Assembly: GCA_020697255.1 (NCBI GenBank)
Contig: JAJFBE010000004.1
Location: 124,001-188,000, forward strand
DNA length: 64,000 bases
DNA from: Burkholderiales bacterium
GTDB taxonomy: Bacteria; Pseudomonadota; Gammaproteobacteria; Burkholderiales; UBA11063
Direction: 5' to 3'
Of this stretch, positions 9,600-18,488 are shown in pieces. The notes beneath the pieces are model-generated. The model made no database searches and was not told the origin of the DNA. It saw only the letters and a list, made by a program, of their open reading frames with translations. The position numbers and the translations under genes are program-made. Each line of letters begins with the position of its first letter. The stretch's first letter is position 1.

Positions 9600-10946
9600 T
9601 TATTTCTGTGGTTGAGATATTGTTAAATGCCACCCCATAGGAGCAGATGGTAATGTCAATGTCTCAGGGTTTCCATCATGAAGCATATTATAAATAAGTT
9701 GAGCATTATATGGCCATAAATACTTTTCATCAAGTTTTTCATGTGGTATTCCGTAAAAATTCCTAAGAATTAGCCTATCATGATTCATCCTTATTGTATA
9801 TAAACTAGTAACGACCAGGATCACGCTAATTGTTAATTTACGCCAGTTTAATTTTTCTAATAACTTATTTACAAATACTTGCCAAAATATAATAATAATT
9901 GGCATCATAAAGATACAATAACGTACCCTTAGAGAGGTAATCTCCGTCAATTGCCCAAGGAAGGCGGTCTTTGCTGCAGCTTCCCTAACAGTTACCGTCA
10001 ATAATATTTCTAGCATTTGAGCAACTAATGCCATAATTAATAATATAAAGTATGAGTCAATATACATTTTCTTTGTTATGGATATAATTATGGTCAAAAA
10101 TAAAAGCCCTACCCCTATAGCTATAGAAGTTGCATAGTAATGGTTCAATAAAATTGTTAAATTACCCAAAAATGGCAAATAAAATAACCGATTACTGACT
10201 GTAAGTAAAAAATTTGGCAAATACCGGGCAAGATAAAAAGTAACGTCAACCAAGTTTTTACTAACTATTATGCGATCGCTTGTGGCTAATTTATAGTTTA
10301 TAATTATTAACATAACCATTATACATAAAATTATTAAATGTTGTACTATATGTATAGATTTTAATTTAAATTTATAAATAATAAATATTCTATATAATAA
10401 TATTGGCAAAATAAGAAAAAACTCACCAGCCGAAAAAGCCGTTAGTATAAATATTACATAATCTAATAATGTGTATTTTTCATCGAACCTGGCCATCAAC
10501 CGAAATGTAACTAAAATAAATAAAACTGTATGCAAATTGGCTAAATTGCCAAGTATTTCCGGTGTTCCCGGTATAAACGTTAAACTTAGAGCAATAAAAA
10601 ATCTAACTGCCTGATTTGAATTTATCCAGGAATATGATGAACCAATTATTAATGAGATAGCGTATGTATAGATAAAGCTACAGATAAATAAAGTAGCTAT
10701 GGGATAATAAATAAGCGTAATATGATAGGACAGCAGCGAGACTAATTGGGGTGCAACCTGCAAATAGCCGGCATATGACATTAAGATTGCTTTATAACCG
10801 TATGTTACAGTTCGAGGTAAAAATAAGCCGCCATCTTCTGCATACAAGGTTAAATAGTGAATCCGCTCCCACTGCCTCAATATGATGAATATGAATAAGG
10901 CTAAAAAGGAAACATAATAATATTTATTTTCAGTGCAAAGCTTCAT
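9600..10946 (-). CDS. Polytopic membrane protein, probable GT-C glycosyltransferase
   Basis: Strongly hydrophobic protein of 448 residues with about ten predicted membrane segments. After the first segment comes a loop 'YLTLYAEDGGLFLPRTVTYG', whose acidic pair (Glu-Asp) lies where GT-C enzymes place their catalytic acidic residues. A soluble tail ('DEKYLWPYNAQLIYNMLHDG') ends the protein. GT-C enzymes use polyprenyl-phosphate sugars on the periplasmic side, and the decaprenyl-phospho-arabinose-type module sits a few genes upstream, so it may consume that donor. This is inference: no family was firmly recognised. The ATG at 10946 overlaps the previous stop by 4 bases. Confidence 0.55.
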   Translation of the reverse strand: MKLCTENKYYYVSFLALFIFIILRQWERIHYLTLYAEDGGLFLPRTVTYGYKAILMSYAGYLQVAPQLVSLLSYHITLIYYPIATLFICSFIYTYAISLIIGSSYSWINSNQAVRFFIALSLTFIPGTPEILGNLANLHTVLFILVTFRLMARFDEKYTLLDYVIFILTAFSAGEFFLILPILLYRIFIIYKFKLKSIHIVQHLIILCIMVMLIIINYKLATSDRIIVSKNLVDVTFYLARYLPNFLLTVSNRLFYLPFLGNLTILLNHYYATSIAIGVGLLFLTIIISITKKMYIDSYFILLIMALVAQMLEILLTVTVREAAAKTAFLGQLTEITSLRVRYCIFMMPIIIIFWQVFVNKLLEKLNWRKLTISVILVVTSLYTIRMNHDRLILRNFYGIPHEKLDEKYLWPYNAQLIYNMLHDGNPETLTLPSAPMGWHLTISQPQK

Positions 10947-12115
10947 CTTGCTTCTATCATGTTTAATATTTTTTCCCCCTGGTTAAACCATGCATAATTA
11001 TCTATAGCATGTGTTCGGGCCGACTCTACCATATCAGCATAACCGCCGTTACCTACTAACTCAGCTAGCTTTAAAATTTTTTCTACCCATTCAATATCAC
11101 CGGATAGATATCCATTTACCCCTTCAGTTATCGCTTTTTTATAAGTATATGTTTTTGAGGCAACACTGAGCGTACCGCCAATTGCAGCTTCAAAATATTT
11201 CAATTCAGATTTGCAATTAGTGAAAGTATTGTTTTGTAACGGTATCAAATTTACCTCAACCGATGCAATAAGCTGCTGTAAATTAACATAATCCTGGAAT
11301 GGATGAAAGATAATTCTATCTTTATATTTAATAAGCTCATCTTTTATATCTATATACCCAGCAATTACTAATTTAATATCATCACGAGTCTTAAATAGTT
11401 TAATCAAAGAATTGGTTAAAATAGCAAAATCCCGGTTATGGCTGGGTGTACCGCTAAAATACCCCAGATGTAAAAATCCGTCACGCTTGAAACTACAAGC
11501 TATTTTTTGCTCGTATACATTTTGAGATGCTTTTAATTGCTCTTCATTGACAAAATTAGGAATAATATGTGTTTTTACTCCGGCAAACAGCCTAATTTGT
11601 TCCGCCAAAAATTCATTGGTTGTGATAGCTTCATCACATAATTTTAAAGTAGCCCCTATACGACCGATATATGCAAACCAAAAATCCCATGCACCGGGGT
11701 GGTTTAGATCCTGATCAAGTGTATTTAAAATAAGTTGTGTGTAGTCAGTATTAAATACCAAATCATCTACATCAAAAATTACTCTTACGCCCTTACCCTT
11801 AGCCCTTGTAATCAGAGTATTTATGCGATTTGAGTATTTAACCCGGCATAGCACTAAAATATTACACTGATTGATCACCTGATCCATTAAGTCCAAATCA
11901 TTATCTGTAAAGAATGATGCTGATACGCCTTCCAGCTTTTGCATAATTACAGTTATCATGTTATATACACGGTAACGAAATGTACTATTATCTACCTGAT
12001 TATAAAAATAGGCTATTTTTTTTGTAGTCCCTAGACCTAACAATTTAATTCGGTCTGAAAATGAACCGGTCCACGGATCCTGATACTTAATTGGAGGGTG
12101 CTCAAATATAAACAT
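10943..12115 (-). CDS. GT-B fold glycosyltransferase (GT4-like)
   Basis: 390-residue putative glycosyltransferase. The first half has 'KIAYFYNQVDNSTFRYRVYNMITVI' and 'VIFDVDDLVF', a pattern of GT4-like O-antigen enzymes that act with long chains. The second Rossmann domain starts near 'LGYFSGTPSHNRDFAIL' and holds 'VNLIPLQNNTFTNCKSELKYFEAAIGGT', a divergent E-x7-E signature (SELKYFEA). It overlaps the downstream membrane protein by 4 bases and is 4 bases from the WsaF-like gene. Family membership is well supported; donor, acceptor and linkage are not. Confidence 0.75.
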   Translation of the reverse strand: MFIFEHPPIKYQDPWTGSFSDRIKLLGLGTTKKIAYFYNQVDNSTFRYRVYNMITVIMQKLEGVSASFFTDNDLDLMDQVINQCNILVLCRVKYSNRINTLITRAKGKGVRVIFDVDDLVFNTDYTQLILNTLDQDLNHPGAWDFWFAYIGRIGATLKLCDEAITTNEFLAEQIRLFAGVKTHIIPNFVNEEQLKASQNVYEQKIACSFKRDGFLHLGYFSGTPSHNRDFAILTNSLIKLFKTRDDIKLVIAGYIDIKDELIKYKDRIIFHPFQDYVNLQQLIASVEVNLIPLQNNTFTNCKSELKYFEAAIGGTLSVASKTYTYKKAITEGVNGYLSGDIEWVEKILKLAELVGNGGYADMVESARTHAIDNYAWFNQGEKILNMIEAR

Positions 12116-12119
12116 AATT

Positions 12120-13418
12120 TTACACTAATTGTTCTAAAACATTGGCAAAGGATTGCTCCCAATTTGTCAACAATTTATTATTTTTATAGTTAAGTTCTCT
12201 TAGCTCATGATTATTCACTAACTGTACTCCTGATTTTAAGCCATCTAGTAAACTATCTACATCTAAATTTACAGAAATTATATTATCTGAATACATTTTT
12301 AAATCTTGCTTATTACCACAGGTATTGGTCACTACAACAGCACCACTGGCTGCTAAATCCAATGGTGGGTAGCTTGGATGGGGGGTGTACATGAGACATA
12401 GACCTAAATCAACCTGCCGGATAAAATCACCATATTGGTTATAAGTAAGGTCTGTAACCACTTTGATTTTATATGAATTATCAAATTCTAACTCTTTGGG
12501 TAAATCTTTTCCTACAAAGTAAATATCCCAGATATTTGAATCAATAACACCGTGATCAACTGCTAATTGTAGTACATTAATCCCACGATAGAATAGGTTA
12601 CGCATATTGTTTGGCCGTGCATAAAAAAATAGCTTTTTCTTCAAACTTAGTTTATTTTTTTCCCAGAAATAATTTTTGGTATCAAATGATGGCTCAAAAT
12701 AGCGCCCTCTGGCACGAATATTATCAAATCCACTATTTATCAAGTGTTCATATAACAGTTTACTATTGATTAAAAAATGGATATCTTCATTTGCTATAGT
12801 CTCTTCACAAAGTAAGCGATCATCGCCATATGGATAAAACATACGTTCGTCTTCTTGTAATAAATAGAAAATTTTATCTTTTCGAATACTTTGCATAGTA
12901 GCATATGTTGTCCACCAGGATGTGGTAATAAAATAATCCTCGTCTATCACATCAATTTCTTTATTAGTATCTGCAAAATGTGCAAACACAAAGTTGATAT
13001 CATTATCAAATTTTATTTCGTAATGATCTAATATTTCCTTTATCCGATATTCTTCAGCTTTTTCGGTTCTGGTAATTATTCTAATGCTAGCATTATTTTT
13101 CTTAGCTAAAAGAAAAGCATAGATGATGGATGTAATGACTCCACCAAATAAACTACCACTATTTATGCTATCTGTAACTAAATTCATTCGCTTACTGATA
13201 TTTTGGTGACAGGAAAAAATCTTTAAAGGACGTAACTGACTAAATCTTAGATCAATTAAATTTGAAAGTTTTTGTGCCTTCGTACTTACCTTTGCAATAT
13301 TTTCATTTGCTAAATTCACGGGTTTGTTCCGCAACGTTAATACTGATATGATTTTTTTTAACAGTGCTTTCTTGCCATGATTTTTACCATACCTGATAGC
13401 TTTATTTATGTATCCCAT
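12120..13418 (-). CDS. WsaF-like (rhamnan-type) glycosyltransferase
   Basis: 432 residues. The order 'VTDSINSGSLFGGVITSIIYAFLLA', 'DYFITTSWWTTYA', 'FYLLQEDERMFYPYGDD', 'NSKLLYEHLI', 'FFYARPNNMRNLFYRG' and 'DLGLCLMYTPHPSYPPLDLAASGAVVVTN' matches the two-domain GT-B enzymes related to WsaF, a beta-1,2-rhamnosyltransferase of S-layer glycan synthesis. The last segment is the nucleotide-sugar site. A basic N-terminus (KNHGKKALLKKII) suggests membrane association. It lies 4 bases from its downstream neighbour and 8 from the small GtrA gene upstream. That it transfers a 6-deoxyhexose is family-based inference. Confidence 0.75.
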   Translation of the reverse strand: MGYINKAIRYGKNHGKKALLKKIISVLTLRNKPVNLANENIAKVSTKAQKLSNLIDLRFSQLRPLKIFSCHQNISKRMNLVTDSINSGSLFGGVITSIIYAFLLAKKNNASIRIITRTEKAEEYRIKEILDHYEIKFDNDINFVFAHFADTNKEIDVIDEDYFITTSWWTTYATMQSIRKDKIFYLLQEDERMFYPYGDDRLLCEETIANEDIHFLINSKLLYEHLINSGFDNIRARGRYFEPSFDTKNYFWEKNKLSLKKKLFFYARPNNMRNLFYRGINVLQLAVDHGVIDSNIWDIYFVGKDLPKELEFDNSYKIKVVTDLTYNQYGDFIRQVDLGLCLMYTPHPSYPPLDLAASGAVVVTNTCGNKQDLKMYSDNIISVNLDVDSLLDGLKSGVQLVNNHELRELNYKNNKLLTNWEQSFANVLEQLV

Positions 13419-13426
13419 GTTTATTC

Positions 13427-13837
13427 CTATATTACCGGTTTTCTAAATACCCAAAATTTTTGTCCAAAAAAATTAATTACCATACTAATAAATGTAGCAA
13501 ATATAAAAGCAAAGGTTTTTTTAGTAAAAGATGGCACAACATAATAATTTGTAATAAATAATGTTCCATGATTTACCGTTACATTTAAAAACATTGACAC
13601 ACAATATAAGAAAAAGAACTTAAATGCATGATGTATTGAACCGCCTTTATGCTCAAAGGTAATTATTTTATTGTAGAAATATGCAACTATTGTACCCAGT
13701 AAAAACGTAAAAGCTTTAACAATGCTTAGATGATGCGTAAATAAGGTTATGATGTTATAGCAAACAAAATCTGTACCGGTTGCCAAAATTCCTGAAATTA
13801 TATAACCTGTTAGTTGATGTTTTAATGTTTTTGCCAA
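13427..13837 (-). CDS. GtrA-family small membrane protein (copy 1)
   Basis: 136 residues with four predicted membrane helices and the GtrA hallmarks 'GTDFVCYN', 'KAFTFLLGTIVAYFYNKIITF' and the closing 'NFFGQKFWVFRK'. GtrA proteins act with polyprenyl-phosphate sugars as flippases or adaptors; in mycobacteria one (Rv3789) accompanies the decaprenyl-phospho-arabinose genes, as here. The start is a TTG at 13837, chosen because GAGGA lies seven bases upstream. A second GtrA gene lies 40 bases away, in the same direction. The two proteins share the family pattern but are clearly diverged. Confidence 0.85.
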   Translation of the reverse strand: MAKTLKHQLTGYIISGILATGTDFVCYNIITLFTHHLSIVKAFTFLLGTIVAYFYNKIITFEHKGGSIHHAFKFFFLYCVSMFLNVTVNHGTLFITNYYVVPSFTKKTFAFIFATFISMVINFFGQKFWVFRKPVI

Positions 13838-13870
13838 AATATTTCCTCAAATTTACTATACGTTACAAAA

Positions 13871-13899
13871 TGGATCACTAATCAAAACCAGGGATGACA
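13871..13899 (+). repeat. Dispersed short repeat, copy 1 (3' end of the second GtrA gene)
   Basis: The 29 bases begin TGGATCACT and end CAGGGATGACA. Aligned with the copy at 26404-26432 they agree at 24 of 29 positions. On the - strand the element supplies the last codons and TAG stop of the GtrA gene. Confidence 0.7.
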
Positions 13900-14294
13900 T
13901 TCAGTTGTTTTCTAAATACCCAAAATTTCTGGCTTAGAAAATTAACTACTACACTTAATGAAGTAGCGCAGATAAAAGCCAGAATCAATATTATTTGTCC
14001 TGTAATTAACAAACCAAAAATTAATAAGAAAAGTTTGTTAAACCCTACATCTACTATCATAGCCAAAACATGCGCCAAATAAAAGTTAATTAATTCAGCA
14101 TACGATTTTTGGAATGATCGAAATGTAATTTTTTTATTTAAAAAGTAAGATATCCCAGTTGCGAATAAAAATGAAATCCCTTTAGCAACACTTATATTAA
14201 CACCAATTTTTACCAATAACAAGTAAAGCAATAAATCAAATGATGTTGAAATTGCCCCACATAAAAGATAAAATTTAATCTGATATTTTAACAT
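13878..14294 (-). CDS. GtrA-family small membrane protein (copy 2)
   Basis: 138 residues, four predicted membrane helices, with 'CGAISTSFDLLLYLLLV', 'VAKGISFLFATGISYFLNKKITF' and 'VVNFLSQKFWVFRK', the standard GtrA pattern. The family normally stops soon after 'FWVFRK'. Here the last residues (NVIPGFD) and the TAG stop are supplied by a copy of the dispersed repeat at 13871-13899. Its ATG overlaps the stop of the DprE2 gene by one base (TAATG), which ties it to the polyprenyl-phosphate sugar module; a flippase or adaptor role for that lipid sugar is the natural inference. Confidence 0.85.
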   Translation of the reverse strand: MLKYQIKFYLLCGAISTSFDLLLYLLLVKIGVNISVAKGISFLFATGISYFLNKKITFRSFQKSYAELINFYLAHVLAMIVDVGFNKLFLLIFGLLITGQIILILAFICATSLSVVVNFLSQKFWVFRKQLNVIPGFD

Positions 14295-15040
14295 TACAAT
14301 TTCATTTTTTTAAAAATTGATTCAGGAATACTCTTTATTATCAACATAATATAGCGCCAAAACCATGGCGTATATATAATATCTTTTTTCTTGAATATTG
14401 CATTTACTATGTCATCTGCTACCTTACCTGGTTTAGCCCAAAGTAAACCTTTTTTAAACTCTGCTGTCATTTTTGTATCAACAAAACCTGGCATTACAGT
14501 TAACACCTGAACCCCATACTGATTCACCCGATTTCTTAAACCTTGGAGATATATATTAACCATACTTTTGGCTGCACCATAAATATAATTACTTTGCCGA
14601 CCACGAAGGCCAGCAACTGATGTAATCACTGCTAAAGTACCAGATTTTTGCAGCTGTAATTTATTTGCAACATGATGACATATCTCTAATACGCTTACTC
14701 CATTTATCCTTAATGCGCTTGACTCCTCTTTTAAATCATTCTCACATAACTTTTGATTAGGTAATGTACCATATGCAATCAAGACTACCTCTACCGTGCC
14801 TAGTGTATCAAAGCATATATTAATTTTTTCCGTGATTTGATCCATAGAATTAGCCAGGACATCAAAAGCTTGGATAAAAATATTTGCATTTGGGTACTTT
14901 ACGTTCAAGTCTTGCTGTTTCTCAAGCAAAGCCTCTGAATCACGAGCCAGAAGATAAATATTAAAATCTTTAGCTGCCAATTTATCAATTACACAACTGG
15001 CTATTGTAGATCCAGCACCAATAATAATAGCATTTTTCAA
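14294..15040 (-). CDS. dprE2: Short-chain reductase, DprE2-like (decaprenylphospho-2-ketoribose reductase)
   Basis: 248-residue classical SDR with 'AIIIGAGSTIASCVIDKL' as the NAD(P) site and 'NYIYGAAKSMVNIYLQGLR' containing the catalytic Tyr and Lys. Directly after DprE1 this is the expected partner: DprE1 oxidises C2 of decaprenylphosphoryl-ribose and DprE2 reduces it, giving decaprenylphosphoryl-D-arabinose. The 'GVQVLTVMPGFVDTKMT' segment and the hydrophobic C-terminus (FWRYIMLIIKSIPESIF) match the DprE2 subgroup. The start is a TTG at 15040 supported by AGGGGA upstream. It lies directly beside the DprE1 stop. The lipid carrier here could be undecaprenyl rather than decaprenyl phosphate. 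Confidence 0.85.
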   Translation of the reverse strand: MKNAIIIGAGSTIASCVIDKLAAKDFNIYLLARDSEALLEKQQDLNVKYPNANIFIQAFDVLANSMDQITEKINICFDTLGTVEVVLIAYGTLPNQKLCENDLKEESSALRINGVSVLEICHHVANKLQLQKSGTLAVITSVAGLRGRQSNYIYGAAKSMVNIYLQGLRNRVNQYGVQVLTVMPGFVDTKMTAEFKKGLLWAKPGKVADDIVNAIFKKKDIIYTPWFWRYIMLIIKSIPESIFKKMKL

Positions 15041-15042
15041 AA

Positions 15043-16350
15043 TTATTCCCCTACAACTCTACGCCAAAAATTTGAGCTAAACTTTGGATCTTTTAATAGT
15101 TTAAATTTATCCAAATTAGGATATCCACGCATAAATAATTCAGGACTCATGCATGCATCTTTTGCTGGGTATATCGCACCGCCAGCTTCAAGAACTATCT
15201 GATCTAAAATTCTAAATAATTCAATGGTTTTATTTCCCTGATTTGCAAAATCAAGCGCCAATGTTACACCCGGTCTGGCAAATGAAAGCAGTCCACCCGA
15301 ACCAATGTCACCCATAGTTTTTAGAACAGCAAGGAATGAGCCCATTTTTCGCTTACTTATATGCTTTAGTACTTCAGCAATTACTTCCCTGGCATTAGTA
15401 AATGGAATAACAAATTGATATTGGTAAAAACCTTTCTGTCCATAAAGCCTGTTCCAATTATTAATTGCATCCAACGGATAAAAAAATGGTTCATAATGCT
15501 GCATAACTGGTGCTGATGATTGTCTTCTATTGTAGTATAGAAAATTAAATATCTGTAAACTATAACGATTAATTAATGAAACCGGTAAATATATGGGCAT
15601 ACCTAGATGAGATGCTTTTGGTTGAATGAGCTCCTCCTGATAACCAGCATGTGCGCCGGTAAAATAAATTCCACGCCCAAGTTTAGCACCGGATGATAGA
15701 CAATCAATCCAAGCAACTGTATAATCATTATTAGCTGCAAGCTCTGTATTTAGGGCAAAGTATTCATCCAAATTTGCAAATTTATATGAATTGGTAACCA
15801 TATTCGGATTACAAATTGGTAATAATCTAATTTTTGCCCAGACAATCCAGCCAGTAAGCCCCAAACCACCAATTGTAGCAAAGAAATAGTTAGCATTTTG
15901 TGCTTTTGAACAAATTAGCCTTTCATTTGAACTAAGGCAAAGCTCAAACTCTTCAACAAAACATCCAAAACTACCCACGGCATGATGATTTTTACCATGT
16001 ACATCATTAGCAATTGCACCACCTAAAGTTACGTACTGTGTACCTGGCGTAACTGACAGAAACCAGCCAGTTGGCACAATTAATTTCAAAATCTCTTGTA
16101 ATGTTATGCCAGCCTCGCAAGTTAATATCCCATCTTTACGATCAAAATGAATAAATTTATTCAAAAAGCGACTATTAATAATACTGGCTTGATCACTTAA
16201 ACACACATCACCATAACTTCGTCCATTACCATAAGTTAATATTCTATTTACATCGGCAAAATCTAAATTTTTATTCCGTGAAATTGGGGCATAATCTAAC
16301 ATTGAGGTAGCATTGTTGATCCTCCCCCATGATAAGTACTCATGACTCAT
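15043..16350 (-). CDS. dprE1: FAD-dependent oxidase, DprE1-like (decaprenylphosphoryl-ribose 2'-epimerase subunit)
   Basis: 435 residues. The PCMH-type FAD site is evident: 'TYGNGRSYGD' (39-48) and 'NDVHGKNHHAVGSFG' (115-129), the latter nearly identical to the mycobacterial DprE1 motif. The enzyme oxidises the 2'-hydroxyl of polyprenylphosphoryl-ribose. At the position of the benzothiazinone-reactive Cys of mycobacterial DprE1 (…NICVDF) this protein reads 'VTLALDF', with Ala at about residue 365. The neighbours fit exactly: the UbiA-like phosphoribosyltransferase is 4 bases upstream and DprE2 is downstream. ATG at 16350. Confidence 0.9.
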   Translation of the reverse strand: MSHEYLSWGRINNATSMLDYAPISRNKNLDFADVNRILTYGNGRSYGDVCLSDQASIINSRFLNKFIHFDRKDGILTCEAGITLQEILKLIVPTGWFLSVTPGTQYVTLGGAIANDVHGKNHHAVGSFGCFVEEFELCLSSNERLICSKAQNANYFFATIGGLGLTGWIVWAKIRLLPICNPNMVTNSYKFANLDEYFALNTELAANNDYTVAWIDCLSSGAKLGRGIYFTGAHAGYQEELIQPKASHLGMPIYLPVSLINRYSLQIFNFLYYNRRQSSAPVMQHYEPFFYPLDAINNWNRLYGQKGFYQYQFVIPFTNAREVIAEVLKHISKRKMGSFLAVLKTMGDIGSGGLLSFARPGVTLALDFANQGNKTIELFRILDQIVLEAGGAIYPAKDACMSPELFMRGYPNLDKFKLLKDPKFSSNFWRRVVGE

Positions 16351-16354
16351 ATAA

Positions 16355-17215
16355 TCACCAATTTAAAAATATGTATAGTACAACCCATATTATGCCGGTT
16401 ATAATTAAATGTGGATCATCTAATAAATCATTAGCGGTATCCTGACCACCGCCATGCTTGTACAATTTAAAGATATAGCGAAAAATCCCATAAGTAACAA
16501 AAAAAGCAGTAGTTAATAAGTTAACTTTATTGGTAAATATTATAAATAGAAAATAACTAAGCAACGAGCATGCAGCAGTAACAGAAATAAAAATATCCAA
16601 CATCTTGGGTTCATAATCTTCTAAAACCCGACGTCTAACATAAGGATCAATTTGCATGTTTTCACATAAGAGTAACTCAGACCGCCTTTTAGCAAAACCA
16701 AGTAAAAGTGTAATCATTGTTGCGCACAAAACCAGCCAATCAGAATTTACAATTCCTAAACCAGTAGTACCAGAGAATAAACGGAATAAGAAGCCCAATG
16801 AAATAATAAATACATCTAATATCACAATATGCTTTAACTTAAATGTATATAAAATATTTAAAATTATATAACTAAAAATAAAGTAAAAAGCCCATATACT
16901 TATTTTAAAGCTTATACTAAGCGCCACTATTACACAAAATACATATAAAGCTTTAGCAAATTTTAGGCTTAGTCCACCACTTGCTAAGGGTCTATTTTTC
17001 TTCTTAGGGTGAAGCCTGTCTGCCGGGGCATCAACAATATCATTTAAAACATAAACACCACTTGAGGCAAAACAAAAAGCGATAAAAACCATTGCTGCAT
17101 TAGATAAATAAAATATGGAATAATATTTACCAAAAGCAACACCGGCAAAACAAAACGAATTTTTTACCCACTGATATGGTCGCATTAGTTTTAAAATTAG
17201 TTTCAGCTTATGCAC
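16355..17215 (-). CDS. UbiA-family prenyltransferase, decaprenyl-phosphate phosphoribosyltransferase-like
   Basis: 286-residue integral membrane protein with about nine hydrophobic segments. The signature 'NDIVDAPADRLHPKK' (58-72) followed by 'NRPLASG' is the Asp-rich metal/diphosphate site of the Rv3806c subgroup, which joins 5-phosphoribosyl diphosphate to polyprenyl phosphate, rather than the ubiquinone enzyme. A second acidic region follows in the C-terminal half ('EDYEPKMLD'). Together with DprE1 and DprE2 it forms a complete three-enzyme route to polyprenylphosphoryl-D-arabinose, apart from a possible phosphatase. GTG start at 17215, overlapping the upstream gene by 8 bases. Confidence 0.87.
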   Translation of the reverse strand: MHKLKLILKLMRPYQWVKNSFCFAGVAFGKYYSIFYLSNAAMVFIAFCFASSGVYVLNDIVDAPADRLHPKKKNRPLASGGLSLKFAKALYVFCVIVALSISFKISIWAFYFIFSYIILNILYTFKLKHIVILDVFIISLGFLFRLFSGTTGLGIVNSDWLVLCATMITLLLGFAKRRSELLLCENMQIDPYVRRRVLEDYEPKMLDIFISVTAACSLLSYFLFIIFTNKVNLLTTAFFVTYGIFRYIFKLYKHGGGQDTANDLLDDPHLIITGIIWVVLYIFLNW

Positions 17216-18488
17216 TTAAATTATCCTCAATTATCATTTTTGCTGTTGCATGTCCTGTAGCTGCCGCAGTACCAGTTGATGTGACTGAAGGGTACGACAT
17301 ATAATTTCCGGATAAATATAATCCAGAAATTTTAGTCCTAATATCCGGGTTTTTATAATTTTTTACATATTTTGCTGATACAAATGGAATCCGGTTAATT
17401 TTATACCAGTTAATAGATAGCTCTTCTTTGTAAATTTCATAATAGGTTTTTTTGTATGAATCAAGCAATTCTTCATCACTCATCTTTAGCAATTCACTAC
17501 CATGATCAACATTAGTAAAGAAATTTAAGATTTCTTCATTATTATTTCCTAATGTTGGGTTTAAATCTGTTAACTTAAATATACCACCTGAAAATTGACG
17601 TGGTCTCATTAACATCAGCCAGTATACATTCTGAACTGTTTTATTAGTAGATATAATTGTAGAGATTGAGTCTATATAAGTGATTTTGTCGAGTATTGGG
17701 TCATTTAGCTGAATTAATTTATTTAATATGATCGGTGACATCGTGCTTACAACTATATCAGCCTCTATAAAAGCTGCTACAGTTTTAACCCCAGTTATTT
17801 TTCCATCCTTACTAACTATTTCTTCTGCCTTGGTATTTAATAATATTTTTACACCGCGTTCTTCCAGGTATTGTTTTGCTGCACAAAATAACTCAGTTGT
17901 CCATTCTTTACCAGAAATAGCACCAAAACGACAGCTGGCTTCTTTGGCGCCTAACCTACTACCTACCCATGAAGCACTAACTTCACTAGCTTTCAAACCA
18001 AACTTTATGTCAAACAATGGCGCAAATAATTTCTCTAATACTTCCTGACCTGCAATTTTTCTAATCCAAGCATCTGCTGAAACCGATTCCAAATCTTTCC
18101 AATTTTTTTTTGTATAACATACCAACATAAAAAGGATAAAACGTATCTTTGCAATCGTTGACATGGGAAATCGTAAAAAATCTTTGATTTTTAGTAAATC
18201 ATAAATTTTTCCATCAAAATAAATAACATTATCTGTTTTTTTCCAGGAAATTTTATTATATAGCCCAAATAATTTAAACAAATCAAGTATAGGTTTATCT
18301 GATTCTAAAATCTGATGATAGCCGGTGTGGAAATCTTTGCCCTCATGTTCAAAAGCAAAAGCCAACCCACCCAATTTGTGCTCTGACTCAATCAAGGTAA
18401 TATCCTTAAACCCTGCTTTTAATAAATCAACTGTCGTAGCAATACCAGATGCGCCGCCACCAATAATAACAATTTTTTTATTCGTCAT
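17208..18488 (-). CDS. FAD-dependent amine-oxidase-like oxidoreductase
   Basis: 426 residues with an N-terminal dinucleotide fold 'KKIVIIGGGASGIATTVDLL' and the second GG motif 'GGLAFAFEHEGKDFHTGYH', as in protoporphyrinogen-oxidase and UDP-galactopyranose-mutase-like flavoproteins. A C-terminal 'GLYLSGNYMSYPSVTSTGTAAATGHATAK' completes FAD binding. Genes of this type are frequent beside UbiA/DprE modules, but the substrate is not established. I begin it at the ATG at 18488, which has GGAG five bases upstream; a GTG at 18515 is also in frame. It overlaps the epimerase gene by 11 bases and the UbiA gene by 8, a coupled trio. Confidence 0.75.
   Translation of the reverse strand: MTNKKIVIIGGGASGIATTVDLLKAGFKDITLIESEHKLGGLAFAFEHEGKDFHTGYHQILESDKPILDLFKLFGLYNKISWKKTDNVIYFDGKIYDLLKIKDFLRFPMSTIAKIRFILFMLVCYTKKNWKDLESVSADAWIRKIAGQEVLEKLFAPLFDIKFGLKASEVSASWVGSRLGAKEASCRFGAISGKEWTTELFCAAKQYLEERGVKILLNTKAEEIVSKDGKITGVKTVAAFIEADIVVSTMSPIILNKLIQLNDPILDKITYIDSISTIISTNKTVQNVYWLMLMRPRQFSGGIFKLTDLNPTLGNNNEEILNFFTNVDHGSELLKMSDEELLDSYKKTYYEIYKEELSINWYKINRIPFVSAKYVKNYKNPDIRTKISGLYLSGNYMSYPSVTSTGTAAATGHATAKMIIEDNLSA

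Noticed and set aside
16355-17215. UbiA of ubiquinone synthesis
   Set aside because: The Asp-rich motif NDIVDAPADR…KK and the adjacent dprE1/dprE2 genes fit the phosphoribosyltransferase subgroup. No ubiC is nearby.
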